DNA of 5,855 nt from an uncultured Acidimicrobiia bacterium (GTDB taxonomy: Bacteria > Actinomycetota > Acidimicrobiia > Spongiisociales > JAENVV01). The number at the start of each line of letters is the position of its first letter. Position 1 is the first letter of the stretch. This document shows positions 1 through 5,270 of the stretch, piece after piece. The stretch is from the NCBI GenBank assembly GCA_905480085.1, contig CAJQPD010000248.1, forward strand, positions 1 through 5,855, in the 5' to 3' direction. Under the pieces are notes generated by a model, which saw only the letters and a list, made by a program, of their open reading frames with translations, made no database searches and was not told the DNA's origin. Both the position numbers and the translations under genes were made by a program.

Positions 1-372
1 CGACACCGTGGTGCCAATGCCAATCTTCGGGTAGTCGGTGCGGGGATTACCGACAATGAGAATCACGCCAACGGTTGTGAAAAGTACCGGTATCAGATAG
101 GCCCACAGACCGAACAAGAACGTCAGTCCATTGGTGACCCATGAACCAAACGGTCCCGCATTGCCGAAGAAGGCCAGGCCAATGAGGATGGCGAAAACGA
201 CCAGGGCTACGCCCCAGACATCGTCGGTTTGGGACCCCAGCCGACGCCGAAGCGACTCGAACAGGGAAGCCAGCGTGGTCCTGTTCTTGACCGGAGTTTT
301 TCGTTTGTTCTTGGTGGGAGACACCCGTTTCCGACCGTTAGCCCCTGGACGGGTGGGTGTCTTCTTTGCCAT
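1..372 (-). CDS. ftsK: FtsK/SpoIIIE DNA translocase, N-terminal membrane part (partial)
   Basis: This is the first 124 residues of a protein whose remainder lies beyond the left edge. FtsK-family proteins are membrane-anchored ATPases that pump chromosomal DNA through the division septum; the motor and DNA-reading domains would be outside this window. Seen here: a very basic, Lys/Arg-rich N-terminus (residues 1-45), then two hydrophobic segments at about 52-70 and 82-108, separated by a Gly/Pro loop (NAGPFGSW, 71-78). That loop and spacing are typical of the four-helix membrane domain of actinobacterial FtsK. The frame stays open to base 1. I chose the ATG at 372 because the basic region follows directly and a TANNNT box sits 8 nt upstream; no Shine-Dalgarno is visible. 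Position downstream of dapA and rnj agrees with the usual actinobacterial order. The identification rests on the membrane domain and gene order only, since no Walker motif is in view. Confidence 0.85.
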   Translation of the reverse strand, partial: MAKKTPTRPGANGRKRVSPTKNKRKTPVKNRTTLASLFESLRRRLGSQTDDVWGVALVVFAILIGLAFFGNAGPFGSWVTNGLTFLFGLWAYLIPVLFTTVGVILIVGNPRTDYPKIGIGTTVS

Positions 373-380
373 TGGTTTTC

Positions 381-409
381 ACGATACACGGTTATGGCCC
401 CTGTACCAA
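381..409 (-). promoter_or_regulatory. Candidate ftsK promoter, possibly leaderless
   Basis: Read on the minus strand, a TTGGTA (404-409) and a TATCGT (381-386) are separated by exactly 17 nt, each matching the sigma-70-type consensus at 4 of 6 bases. The -10 box ends 8 nt before the ATG at 372, so transcription would start at or one base before the A of the start codon. There is no Shine-Dalgarno, which agrees with a leaderless mRNA. The motifs are short, so chance matches cannot be excluded. Confidence 0.4.
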
Positions 410-413
410 CCAC

Positions 414-437
414 CTCCGCGCGATCAATCGCGCGGAG
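414..437 (-). terminator. GC-rich hairpin between rnj and ftsK, possible terminator
   Basis: A perfect 10-bp inverted repeat (CTCCGCGCGA / TCGCGCGGAG) with a 4-nt loop lies 29 nt past the RNase J stop codon. No T-tract follows on the minus strand (the next bases are GTGGTTGG), so it is not a canonical intrinsic terminator. It may be a hairpin-only terminator, of the kind proposed for actinobacteria, or a 3'-end stabiliser or processing site for the dapA-rnj mRNA. It sits 4 nt upstream of the candidate ftsK -35 box, so it separates the two transcription units. Confidence 0.55.
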
Positions 438-466
438 CGCGCGAATCAGGCGGGCGTCAGCCGGGC

Positions 467-2095
467 CTATACCTCGAGGACAACCGGGATGACCACTGGC
501 TTGCGACTCGTCTCGGCCCTGATCACCTGTTGGGCAGCCAGACGGACCGCCTTTTGATACTGACCAAGCTCCGACTGAGGGCTCAGCTCGGAGACCGCCG
601 CTCGAACCGCCTCGGCCGCTTTGGCGAGGATCGGGCGAGGGTCATCGGCAAACCCGTGCGAATCGATATCGGGTCCCAGAATGACGCTGCTGTCTGATCG
701 CTGCACCCCGACCGTAACCACGACCACTCCATCATCGGAGAGATGCCCGCGGGCCCTCAACACCGAGTTCTTGACGTCTCCGGTACCGTCGAAATAGACA
801 TAGCTGGCATCAACCGCCCGGCGAGACACGATGGTTTTGTCGCCGACGATCTCGATCATGTCCCCATCCTCAAGAATGTGGACATCAGGCACCTTCATCT
901 GTTCGGCCAGTTCGGCATGGGCGCGCAAATGGCGGTACTCACCATGAACAGGGACAAAGCTCTTGGGACGAATGACGTTGAGAAACGTGGTCAATTCGTC
1001 GCGGGCCGCATGACCGGAAACGTGCACCTTGGCATTGCGACCGTGATACACCCGGGCACCCGTCCGGTTCAGCTTGCTGATGACTTTTGAAACAGCTGCT
1101 TCGTTCCCGGGAATCGGAGTGGCCGAAATGAGGACGGTATCTTCCGGTTCAAGAGTGACCCACTTGTGACGCCCGGCGGCCATGAGCGATAGGGCCGCGA
1201 ATGGCTCGCCCTGACTCCCGGTCGTGATAAGCAGCTGCTGGTGGGGCGGAAGCTTCATCAGGTCCTGGATGTCCATAATGTTCTCGGCAGGAATATCGAG
1301 AACTCCCAGCTCTGTTCCGACCGCCGAGACCCGGTGCATTGATCGACCGGCAAATGCCACTTTGCGACCAGCGGCAATCCCGGCATTGGCAATCTGCTGG
1401 ACCCGATGGACGTGCGAGGCGAAGCAGGCCGCCACGACCCGACCTTCGGCGTGACTGATGATCTCGCCAATCTCTGACGCCAGTGAAGTCTCGGAAGGGA
1501 CAAAACCAGGAATTTCCGCATTGGTGGAGTCGGCCATCAACAAACGGACACCCTCGCGTCCGAAGTGGGCAAACTGCTGAAGATCCGTTGGGCGGCCATC
1601 GACCGGGGTGGGGTCAAGCTTGAAGTCACCCGAATGGACAACGAACCCCTCCGGCGTGTCAAACACAATCCCGGCCCCTTGAGGAATGGAATGCGAGACC
1701 GGAACAAACATGAAGCCGAACGGCCGGTGCTCAACCCAACGGTTGTCCTCGCAGCCGATGAAGTCGGCCTCGACGCCAATTTCGTCAACCCGGCCTCTCG
1801 CCAGTGCCACTGAAAGCTCGGTGCCATACACCGGCACACCAGGGAACTCCTTGAGGAAGTAGGCGAGGGCTCCGACGTGGTCCTCGTGTCCGTGGGTGAC
1901 GATGACGCATTCGACGTCTGCCTTTCGCTCGGTGAGCCATTCCCAGTTCGGAAAAACCAGGTCAACACCGAGCATGTCCGCTTCGGGGAACATGAGCCCG
2001 CAGTCGACGAGGGCGATTTTCCCATCGTGCTCGATGGCGGCACAGTTACGGCCAATCTCGCCCAACCCACCGAGGAATGTGATCTTGACGCTCAC
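467..2095 (-). CDS. rnj: Ribonuclease J
   Basis: A 542-residue protein of the metallo-beta-lactamase/beta-CASP family; RNase J acts as a 5'-3' exonuclease and endonuclease in mRNA turnover and rRNA maturation in the cytoplasm. Visible motifs: an N-terminal GGLGEIGRN (9-17), the metal-binding HGHEDH (68-73), H135 in PVSHSIPQ, D157 in HSGDFKLD, the beta-CASP insertion at about 205-345, HVSGHA (358-363), and H384 in PVHGEYRHL. All seven expected zinc ligands are present. A C-terminal domain follows from about 445 and ends in the typical PVVLEV. The frame stays open 49 codons further upstream, but that stretch overlaps dapA, is low in similarity to any family feature, and would displace the conserved start. 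The GTG at 2095 puts the protein's first beta strand (VKITFLGG) at residues 3-10, has an AAAGGTG 8 nt upstream and overlaps the dapA stop as GTGA, so the two genes are probably translationally coupled. Confidence 0.96.
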   Translation of the reverse strand: MSVKITFLGGLGEIGRNCAAIEHDGKIALVDCGLMFPEADMLGVDLVFPNWEWLTERKADVECVIVTHGHEDHVGALAYFLKEFPGVPVYGTELSVALARGRVDEIGVEADFIGCEDNRWVEHRPFGFMFVPVSHSIPQGAGIVFDTPEGFVVHSGDFKLDPTPVDGRPTDLQQFAHFGREGVRLLMADSTNAEIPGFVPSETSLASEIGEIISHAEGRVVAACFASHVHRVQQIANAGIAAGRKVAFAGRSMHRVSAVGTELGVLDIPAENIMDIQDLMKLPPHQQLLITTGSQGEPFAALSLMAAGRHKWVTLEPEDTVLISATPIPGNEAAVSKVISKLNRTGARVYHGRNAKVHVSGHAARDELTTFLNVIRPKSFVPVHGEYRHLRAHAELAEQMKVPDVHILEDGDMIEIVGDKTIVSRRAVDASYVYFDGTGDVKNSVLRARGHLSDDGVVVVTVGVQRSDSSVILGPDIDSHGFADDPRPILAKAAEAVRAAVSELSPQSELGQYQKAVRLAAQQVIRAETSRKPVVIPVVLEV

Positions 2096-3000
2096 AGAGA
2101 TTGCACCTTTCCTACCGCGGCAACCAGCGTGGCGGTCGTCTCCGCAAGTGCTGGAAGCAGCGGAAGACGGGGCGGACCCATCGGTTCCCACAACGCCGAC
2201 ATGGCGGCTTTGAGCGGTACCGGGTTGGGCTCCAAAAAACAACCTTCGAACGTCGGCATCAGTGCATCGTGAAGCCGGGTTGCCTCAGCCAGATCGCCTG
2301 AACCAGCCGCCGTCACCATTGCTTTGATTTGTGTGCCGACCAGGTGGCTTGCCACCGAGACGACTCCACACCCTCCCACCGACATCATGGGCAGTGTCAT
2401 CGAATCATCTCCTGAGTAAATCGCAAAGTCTTCTGGAACCTGCTGTCTGGTTCGCGAGGAAAACCCCACGTCCCCGACGGCATCCTTGGTGCCGATGATT
2501 CGGGGATGTTGGGCGAGCTCAACGAGGGTTGGAATCTCTATGAGCCTCGCCGTTCGGCCCGGAATGTTGTAGAGAATCACCGGTAGGTCGGTGGCATCGG
2601 CAATGGCAGTGAAATGGGCGACGAGCATCCGCTGGCTCGGCTTCGAATAATAGGGAGTAACCGCCAACAAGCCGTCGACGCCCAGATCAGCAGCAGCCTT
2701 CGACGCCTCGACCGAGGCGCGGGTGTCATAGGTCCCCGTTCCCGCGATCACCGGGGCCTTGCCGGCGACCGCCTCAACGGCCGCGGCATACAACGCCAGT
2801 TTTTCCGACGACGTGAGGGTGGGCGATTCTCCGGTTGTACCGGTCACCAAAAGGGCATCGGAGCCGTGCGATATGAGAAATCGGCATAACCGATGAAACT
2901 GGTCGTACTGCACCGAACCGTCAGAATCGAATGGAGTAATCATCGCAGTGACGACCGCTCCAAACGGGGCTTGCATCGATGTTTCGGTACCGGTTGGCAT
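2092..3000 (-). CDS. dapA: 4-hydroxy-tetrahydrodipicolinate synthase
   Basis: A 302-residue class I aldolase-type TIM barrel that condenses pyruvate with aspartate semialdehyde, the first committed step to diaminopimelate and lysine. Visible motifs: GTTGES (54-59) with the pyruvate-binding Thr pair, TPYYSKP with Y118, LYNIPGRT (143-150) with catalytic Y144 and substrate-binding R149, and GTKDAVGD (170-177) with the Schiff-base lysine K172. The tail motif EPNPVPLKAA (257-266) is also typical. Length fits the family (about 290-300). I kept the first ATG at 3000 because a TAACCT box lies 7 nt upstream; an internal ATG at codon 9 (just before APFGAVVTAM) is a plausible alternative and matches shorter homologues, but it too lacks a clear Shine-Dalgarno. 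It is the first gene of the minus-strand group, overlapping rnj by 4 nt. All catalytic residues are intact, so the related lyases NanA and KDG aldolase are less likely, also given the gene order. Confidence 0.95.
   Translation of the reverse strand: MPTGTETSMQAPFGAVVTAMITPFDSDGSVQYDQFHRLCRFLISHGSDALLVTGTTGESPTLTSSEKLALYAAAVEAVAGKAPVIAGTGTYDTRASVEASKAAADLGVDGLLAVTPYYSKPSQRMLVAHFTAIADATDLPVILYNIPGRTARLIEIPTLVELAQHPRIIGTKDAVGDVGFSSRTRQQVPEDFAIYSGDDSMTLPMMSVGGCGVVSVASHLVGTQIKAMVTAAGSGDLAEATRLHDALMPTFEGCFLEPNPVPLKAAMSALWEPMGPPRLPLLPALAETTATLVAAVGKVQSL
2104..2113 (-). promoter_or_regulatory. Ribosome binding site of rnj, inside the dapA 3' end
   Basis: On the minus strand AGGAAAGGTG lies 8 nt before the GTG start at 2095, within the last codons of dapA. 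It decides the start: it supports the short 542-residue RNase J over the longer open frame that begins at 2242 within dapA. Confidence 0.65.
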
Positions 3001-3007
3001 TGGTATG

Positions 3008-3013
3008 AGGTTA
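3008..3013 (-). promoter_or_regulatory. Candidate -10 box of dapA, leaderless geometry
   Basis: TAACCT read on the minus strand ends 7 nt before the ATG at 3000, which would place the transcription start at the A just before, or the A of, the start codon. No purine-rich Shine-Dalgarno is present upstream. I could not find a good -35 hexamer at 16-18 nt. The identical TAACCT box occurs 6 nt before the GYF-domain gene at 5271. Confidence 0.45.
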
Positions 3014-3036
3014 CACGCATTGGCTTGAACTTCATG

Positions 3037-3050
3037 CGGGTTCTAACCCG
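3037..3050. promoter_or_regulatory. Palindrome in the divergent dapA / thioredoxin intergenic region
   Basis: CGGGTT-CT-AACCCG is a perfect 6-bp inverted repeat with a 2-nt centre. It lies between the two candidate -10 boxes (3008-3013 and 3062-3067), overlapping where the -35 region of the plus-strand promoter would fall. This is the placement of an operator for a dimeric regulator, but the arms are short and no regulator gene is nearby. It could be coincidental. Confidence 0.3.
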
Positions 3051-3061
3051 GAAACCGCAAC

Positions 3062-3067
3062 TAGGAT
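3062..3067 (+). promoter_or_regulatory. Candidate -10 box (or AGGA ribosome site) of the thioredoxin-TPR gene
   Basis: TAGGAT ends 6 nt before the ATG at 3074, so the predicted transcription start is exactly the A of the start codon. The same bases contain AGGA with a 7-nt spacer, which could instead act as a weak Shine-Dalgarno; the two readings cannot be separated from sequence. No strong -35 hexamer is visible at 17 nt. Confidence 0.4.
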
Positions 3068-3073
3068 TTCCTC

Positions 3074-3904
3074 ATGCCAAATCCTTATGTAAAAGATGTT
3101 TCTGAGGCGCAATTCATGACCGAGGTGGTCGATCGCTCGACCCAGGTCCCGGTCCTTGTCGACTTTTGGGCGGAATGGTGCGGACCATGCAAGACCTTGA
3201 GTCCGCTGCTCGAAACCGCCGCCGCAGACTATGGCGGAGCGTTCGAGTTGGCCAAGGTCGACGTCGACGCCAACCAGGCGCTATCTCAATCAATGAAGGT
3301 TCAAGGCATCCCCACCGTGGTGGCTTTCGTCGGCGGTAAACCGGTCGGGCAGTTCTCCGGAGCCATTTCCGAGGCCGAACTTCGATCATTCATCGAACAG
3401 TTCGTCGGACCGCTGACCGATCCAGATGTCGAGGCAGCCCTCGACCTCCTCGATACCGGCGATGTCGCCGGTGCCGAAGCCGCGCTCCGCAACATCCTGA
3501 CACTTCGAACCAGCGAAGACGCCGCCAAGACCCTGGCGATGCTGTACATCGACACCGACCGCATGGAAGAAGCACTCGAAGTACTCTCGACACTGCCAGC
3601 CGACGAGGAGACCAAACGACTCAGCGCTCTGGCCGTAATGGCATCTGCCGGCGCCAACCTCGAAGAGTTCAGAGTGGCATTCTCGGAGGATCCGACGGTC
3701 GAGAACCTCGTCTCGTACGCAAAAGCTCTGGCCGGGGCAGGCGAACCCGAACTTGCATTCGACGAATTGCTCGAGGCAATCGAGAAGCGCGATGACGACA
3801 GTGACTTCGCCCGAATGGCGATGATCGAAATCTTCGACATGCTCGGGAACGACCATCCGGTCGTCGGCACCTATCGCAAACGACTCGCCAACGCCCTCTA
3901 CTGA
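3074..3904 (+). CDS. Thioredoxin-TPR protein, CnoX/YbbN-like chaperedoxin
   Basis: A 276-residue, two-part cytoplasmic protein with no signal peptide. Residues 1-110 form a thioredoxin fold: VLVDFWAEWCGPC (27-39) with the CGPC redox pair C36/C39, VDVDANQ (62-68), and the cis-proline P80 in GIPT. Residues 115-276 are Ala/Leu/Glu-rich helices resembling tetratricopeptide repeats (for example AALDLLDTGDVAGAEAAL, 121-138), ending in NDHPVVGTYRKRLANALY, a pattern typical of the YbbN/CnoX C-terminus. In that family the fusion acts as a holdase that protects proteins under oxidative stress and passes them to refolding chaperones; E. coli CnoX has lost the CGPC cysteine pair, so the intact pair here suggests real disulfide-reductase activity as well. 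It is first of the plus-strand genes and is followed by two prolyl isomerases. Family assignment is firm; the chaperone role is inferred from the family. Confidence 0.92.
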   Translation: MPNPYVKDVSEAQFMTEVVDRSTQVPVLVDFWAEWCGPCKTLSPLLETAAADYGGAFELAKVDVDANQALSQSMKVQGIPTVVAFVGGKPVGQFSGAISEAELRSFIEQFVGPLTDPDVEAALDLLDTGDVAGAEAALRNILTLRTSEDAAKTLAMLYIDTDRMEEALEVLSTLPADEETKRLSALAVMASAGANLEEFRVAFSEDPTVENLVSYAKALAGAGEPELAFDELLEAIEKRDDDSDFARMAMIEIFDMLGNDHPVVGTYRKRLANALY

Positions 3905-3910
3905 GGGTTT
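3894..3910 (+). terminator. Small hairpin at the end of the thioredoxin-TPR gene, weak terminator candidate
   Basis: CCCTC-TACT-GAGGG forms a 5-bp GC-rich stem with a 4-nt loop that spans the stop codon, followed by only TTT and then CCC. The stem is short and the T-run is minimal, so it could at best attenuate transcription into the cyclophilin genes. Confidence 0.25.
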
Positions 3911-3932
3911 CCCAAAGCGCGCCCGGCTTGGC

Positions 3933-3938
3933 TATTGT
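3933..3938 (+). promoter_or_regulatory. Possible -10 box upstream of the cyclophilin pair
   Basis: TATTGT lies in the 84-nt gap after the thioredoxin-TPR gene. It would give a leader of about 45 nt with a Shine-Dalgarno, unlike the leaderless-type starts elsewhere in this window. No good -35 hexamer is found at 17 nt, so the pair could equally be read through from the upstream gene. Confidence 0.25.
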
Positions 3939-3974
3939 GCCCCACTCGGATTCGACCGACCAGTCAACCCAATG

Positions 3975-3980
3975 AAAAGG
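3975..3980 (+). promoter_or_regulatory. Ribosome binding site of the cytoplasmic cyclophilin
   Basis: AAAAGG stands 8 nt before the ATG at 3989. It selects this start over an in-frame TTG at 3935 that would add 18 residues with no domain content. Confidence 0.6.
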
Positions 3981-3988
3981 TTCCCACC

Positions 3989-4498
3989 ATGCCATCTCAG
4001 TACGATGCCGCTCCGGCACTCACGATTGACCTCGACAAGTCATATTCAGCCAAGCTGGCCACCAACCACGGTGACATCACGATCGAACTCGATGCCGTCA
4101 GCGCCCCGCTGGCCGTCAACAACTTCATCTTCCTCGCCAGGGATGGTTTCTACGACGGGGTGATTTTCCACCGCGTCATCGAGTCATTCATGATCCAGGG
4201 TGGCGATCCGACTGGCACTGGCCGGGGCGGGCCAGGGTACAAATTCCGTGACGAACTCGACGGAGGCGGCATGTACAGCCGGGGTACGGTGGCGATGGCC
4301 AATGCCGGACCCAACACCAACGGAAGCCAGTTCTTCATCGTCCACAAAGACGCCGGGCTGCCCAACGACTACACAATCTTTGGGAAGGTACTTCAGGGGC
4401 TCGACACGGTCGACGCGATTGCGACGACCTCCACCGGTCCTGGCGACCGCCCGCACCAGGATTGTGTGATCACCACAGTGGAGATCCTCGAAAACTAA
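3989..4498 (+). CDS. Cyclophilin-type peptidyl-prolyl cis-trans isomerase, cytoplasmic
   Basis: A 169-residue single-domain cyclophilin that catalyses cis-trans isomerisation of Xaa-Pro bonds. Key residues are in place: VIFHRVIESFMIQGGDP (58-74) carries the catalytic Arg (R62) and F67, M68 and Q70, and NGSQFFI (111-117) carries Q114 and F116. The usual HRVIPGFM/HRIIPGFM reads HRVIESFM here, a Pro-Gly to Glu-Ser change next to the active site. There is no signal peptide or membrane segment, so it should act in the cytoplasm. The first 25 residues form a short lead before the first strand. It follows the thioredoxin-TPR gene by 84 nt and its TAA overlaps the ATG of the next gene by one base (TAATG), so the two cyclophilins are almost certainly co-transcribed. 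It is a clear paralogue of that neighbour. Confidence 0.95.
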   Translation: MPSQYDAAPALTIDLDKSYSAKLATNHGDITIELDAVSAPLAVNNFIFLARDGFYDGVIFHRVIESFMIQGGDPTGTGRGGPGYKFRDELDGGGMYSRGTVAMANAGPNTNGSQFFIVHKDAGLPNDYTIFGKVLQGLDTVDAIATTSTGPGDRPHQDCVITTVEILEN

Positions 4499-5229
4499 TG
4501 CGATCCACACTCATGGCCCTGACCGCGCTGGTCGCGACCAGTTTCGTGTCGGCGTGTGGCCCTTCAACCTCGGTTGAGGGCTATGCGTCCGACGGCGTGT
4601 CGACGTCAAGCTCTTTGGCAGCTGCCGAGCCTTCGTCGAGTTCATCGATGCCAGCAGATTCGGCAGATACCACGGTGACGTCGATACCGACTCCTTCCCC
4701 GTCAACCAGCACGGGGCCAGGACCGTTGTCCTATGACAGCCCGCCGACGCTCGCCATCGATGCCACCGCACAGTACACGGCGACCATCACAACCAATCTG
4801 GGCGACATCGTCATCGGGTTCTTCGCAGACTCCGCGCCCCAGACGGTCAACAACTTCCTCTTTCTGGCACAACAGGGTTACTACCAGGGGGTGATTTTCC
4901 ACCGGGTCATACCAGGCTTCATGATCCAAGGCGGGGATCCAACCGGGACCGGACGAGGCGGACCGGGATACTCGTTCGCCGATGAGCTGACCGCTCCCCG
5001 AGCATACAACCGGGGCATCGTGGCCATGGCCAACTCGGGGCCAAACACCAACGGAAGCCAATTCTTCATCATGCAAGAAGACTATGGCCTTCCCTATGCG
5101 TACACCATTTTTGGTGAGGTTACCGCCGGTATCGAGGTCGTAGACGCCATTGCCGCCATCCCCACGGGACCGGGCGATCGACCCTCGACGGATGTCGTCA
5201 TCGAATCGATATCGGTCACCGGCCCGTAA
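4498..5229 (+). CDS. Lipoprotein cyclophilin-type peptidyl-prolyl isomerase
   Basis: A 243-residue predicted lipoprotein. A short signal peptide (R2, hydrophobic 5-17) ends in a lipobox VSAC, with C20 the expected lipidated cysteine. Residues 21 to about 85 are a Ser/Thr/Pro-rich, low-complexity linker, probably an extended tether. The cyclophilin domain covers about 90-243: VIFHRVIPGFMIQGGDP (132-148) with catalytic R136, F141, M142 and Q144, and NGSQFFI (185-191) with Q188 and F190. It should sit on the outer face of the cytoplasmic membrane and help fold secreted or cell-wall proteins. The ATG at 4498 overlaps the upstream TAA; the only purine-rich match (GTGGAG, 4478-4483) is 14 nt away, so translation probably depends on coupling to the first cyclophilin. 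The frame is open 12 codons further upstream, but that would mask the signal peptide. ATG at 4513 is a less likely start because it drops the only arginine. Confidence 0.94.
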   Translation: MRSTLMALTALVATSFVSACGPSTSVEGYASDGVSTSSSLAAAEPSSSSSMPADSADTTVTSIPTPSPSTSTGPGPLSYDSPPTLAIDATAQYTATITTNLGDIVIGFFADSAPQTVNNFLFLAQQGYYQGVIFHRVIPGFMIQGGDPTGTGRGGPGYSFADELTAPRAYNRGIVAMANSGPNTNGSQFFIMQEDYGLPYAYTIFGEVTAGIEVVDAIAAIPTGPGDRPSTDVVIESISVTGP

Positions 5230-5258
5230 CAATGCGTGTTCTTGCTCGCTCGAACGCG

Positions 5259-5264
5259 TAACCT
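5259..5264 (+). promoter_or_regulatory. Candidate -10 box of the GYF-domain gene, leaderless geometry
   Basis: TAACCT ends 6 nt before the ATG at 5271, predicting a transcription start exactly on the A of the start codon. No Shine-Dalgarno is present in the 41-nt gap after the lipoprotein gene, and no clear -35 hexamer is seen. If real, the gene has its own promoter and is not merely an extension of the cyclophilin transcript. Confidence 0.42.
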
Positions 5265-5270
5265 GTGCCC

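Noticed and set aside
131..697. Plus-strand open frame of 188 codons across ftsK and rnj ends
   Set aside because: It runs antisense through the well-supported ftsK and rnj coding ends and the hairpin; composition is Arg-rich without domain features.
2096..2242. N-terminal 49-residue extension of RNase J in the same open frame
   Set aside because: It lies entirely within dapA, has no RNase J family content, and the GTG at 2095 has a ribosome site and the family's typical N-terminus.
3301..3870. Minus-strand open frame of 189 codons, Ser/Ala-rich
   Set aside because: It is antisense to the thioredoxin-TPR gene; the Ser/Ala bias follows from reading Glu/Ala/Leu codons backwards.
3935..3988. 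TTG start giving 18 extra residues to the cytoplasmic cyclophilin
   Set aside because: The added residues have no domain or signal features, the TTG overlaps a possible -10 box, and the ATG at 3989 has AAAAGG at good spacing.
4600..4720. Ser/Thr/Pro-rich low-complexity DNA as a possible tandem repeat
   Set aside because: No fixed repeat unit is present; it is a compositionally biased linker of the lipoprotein.
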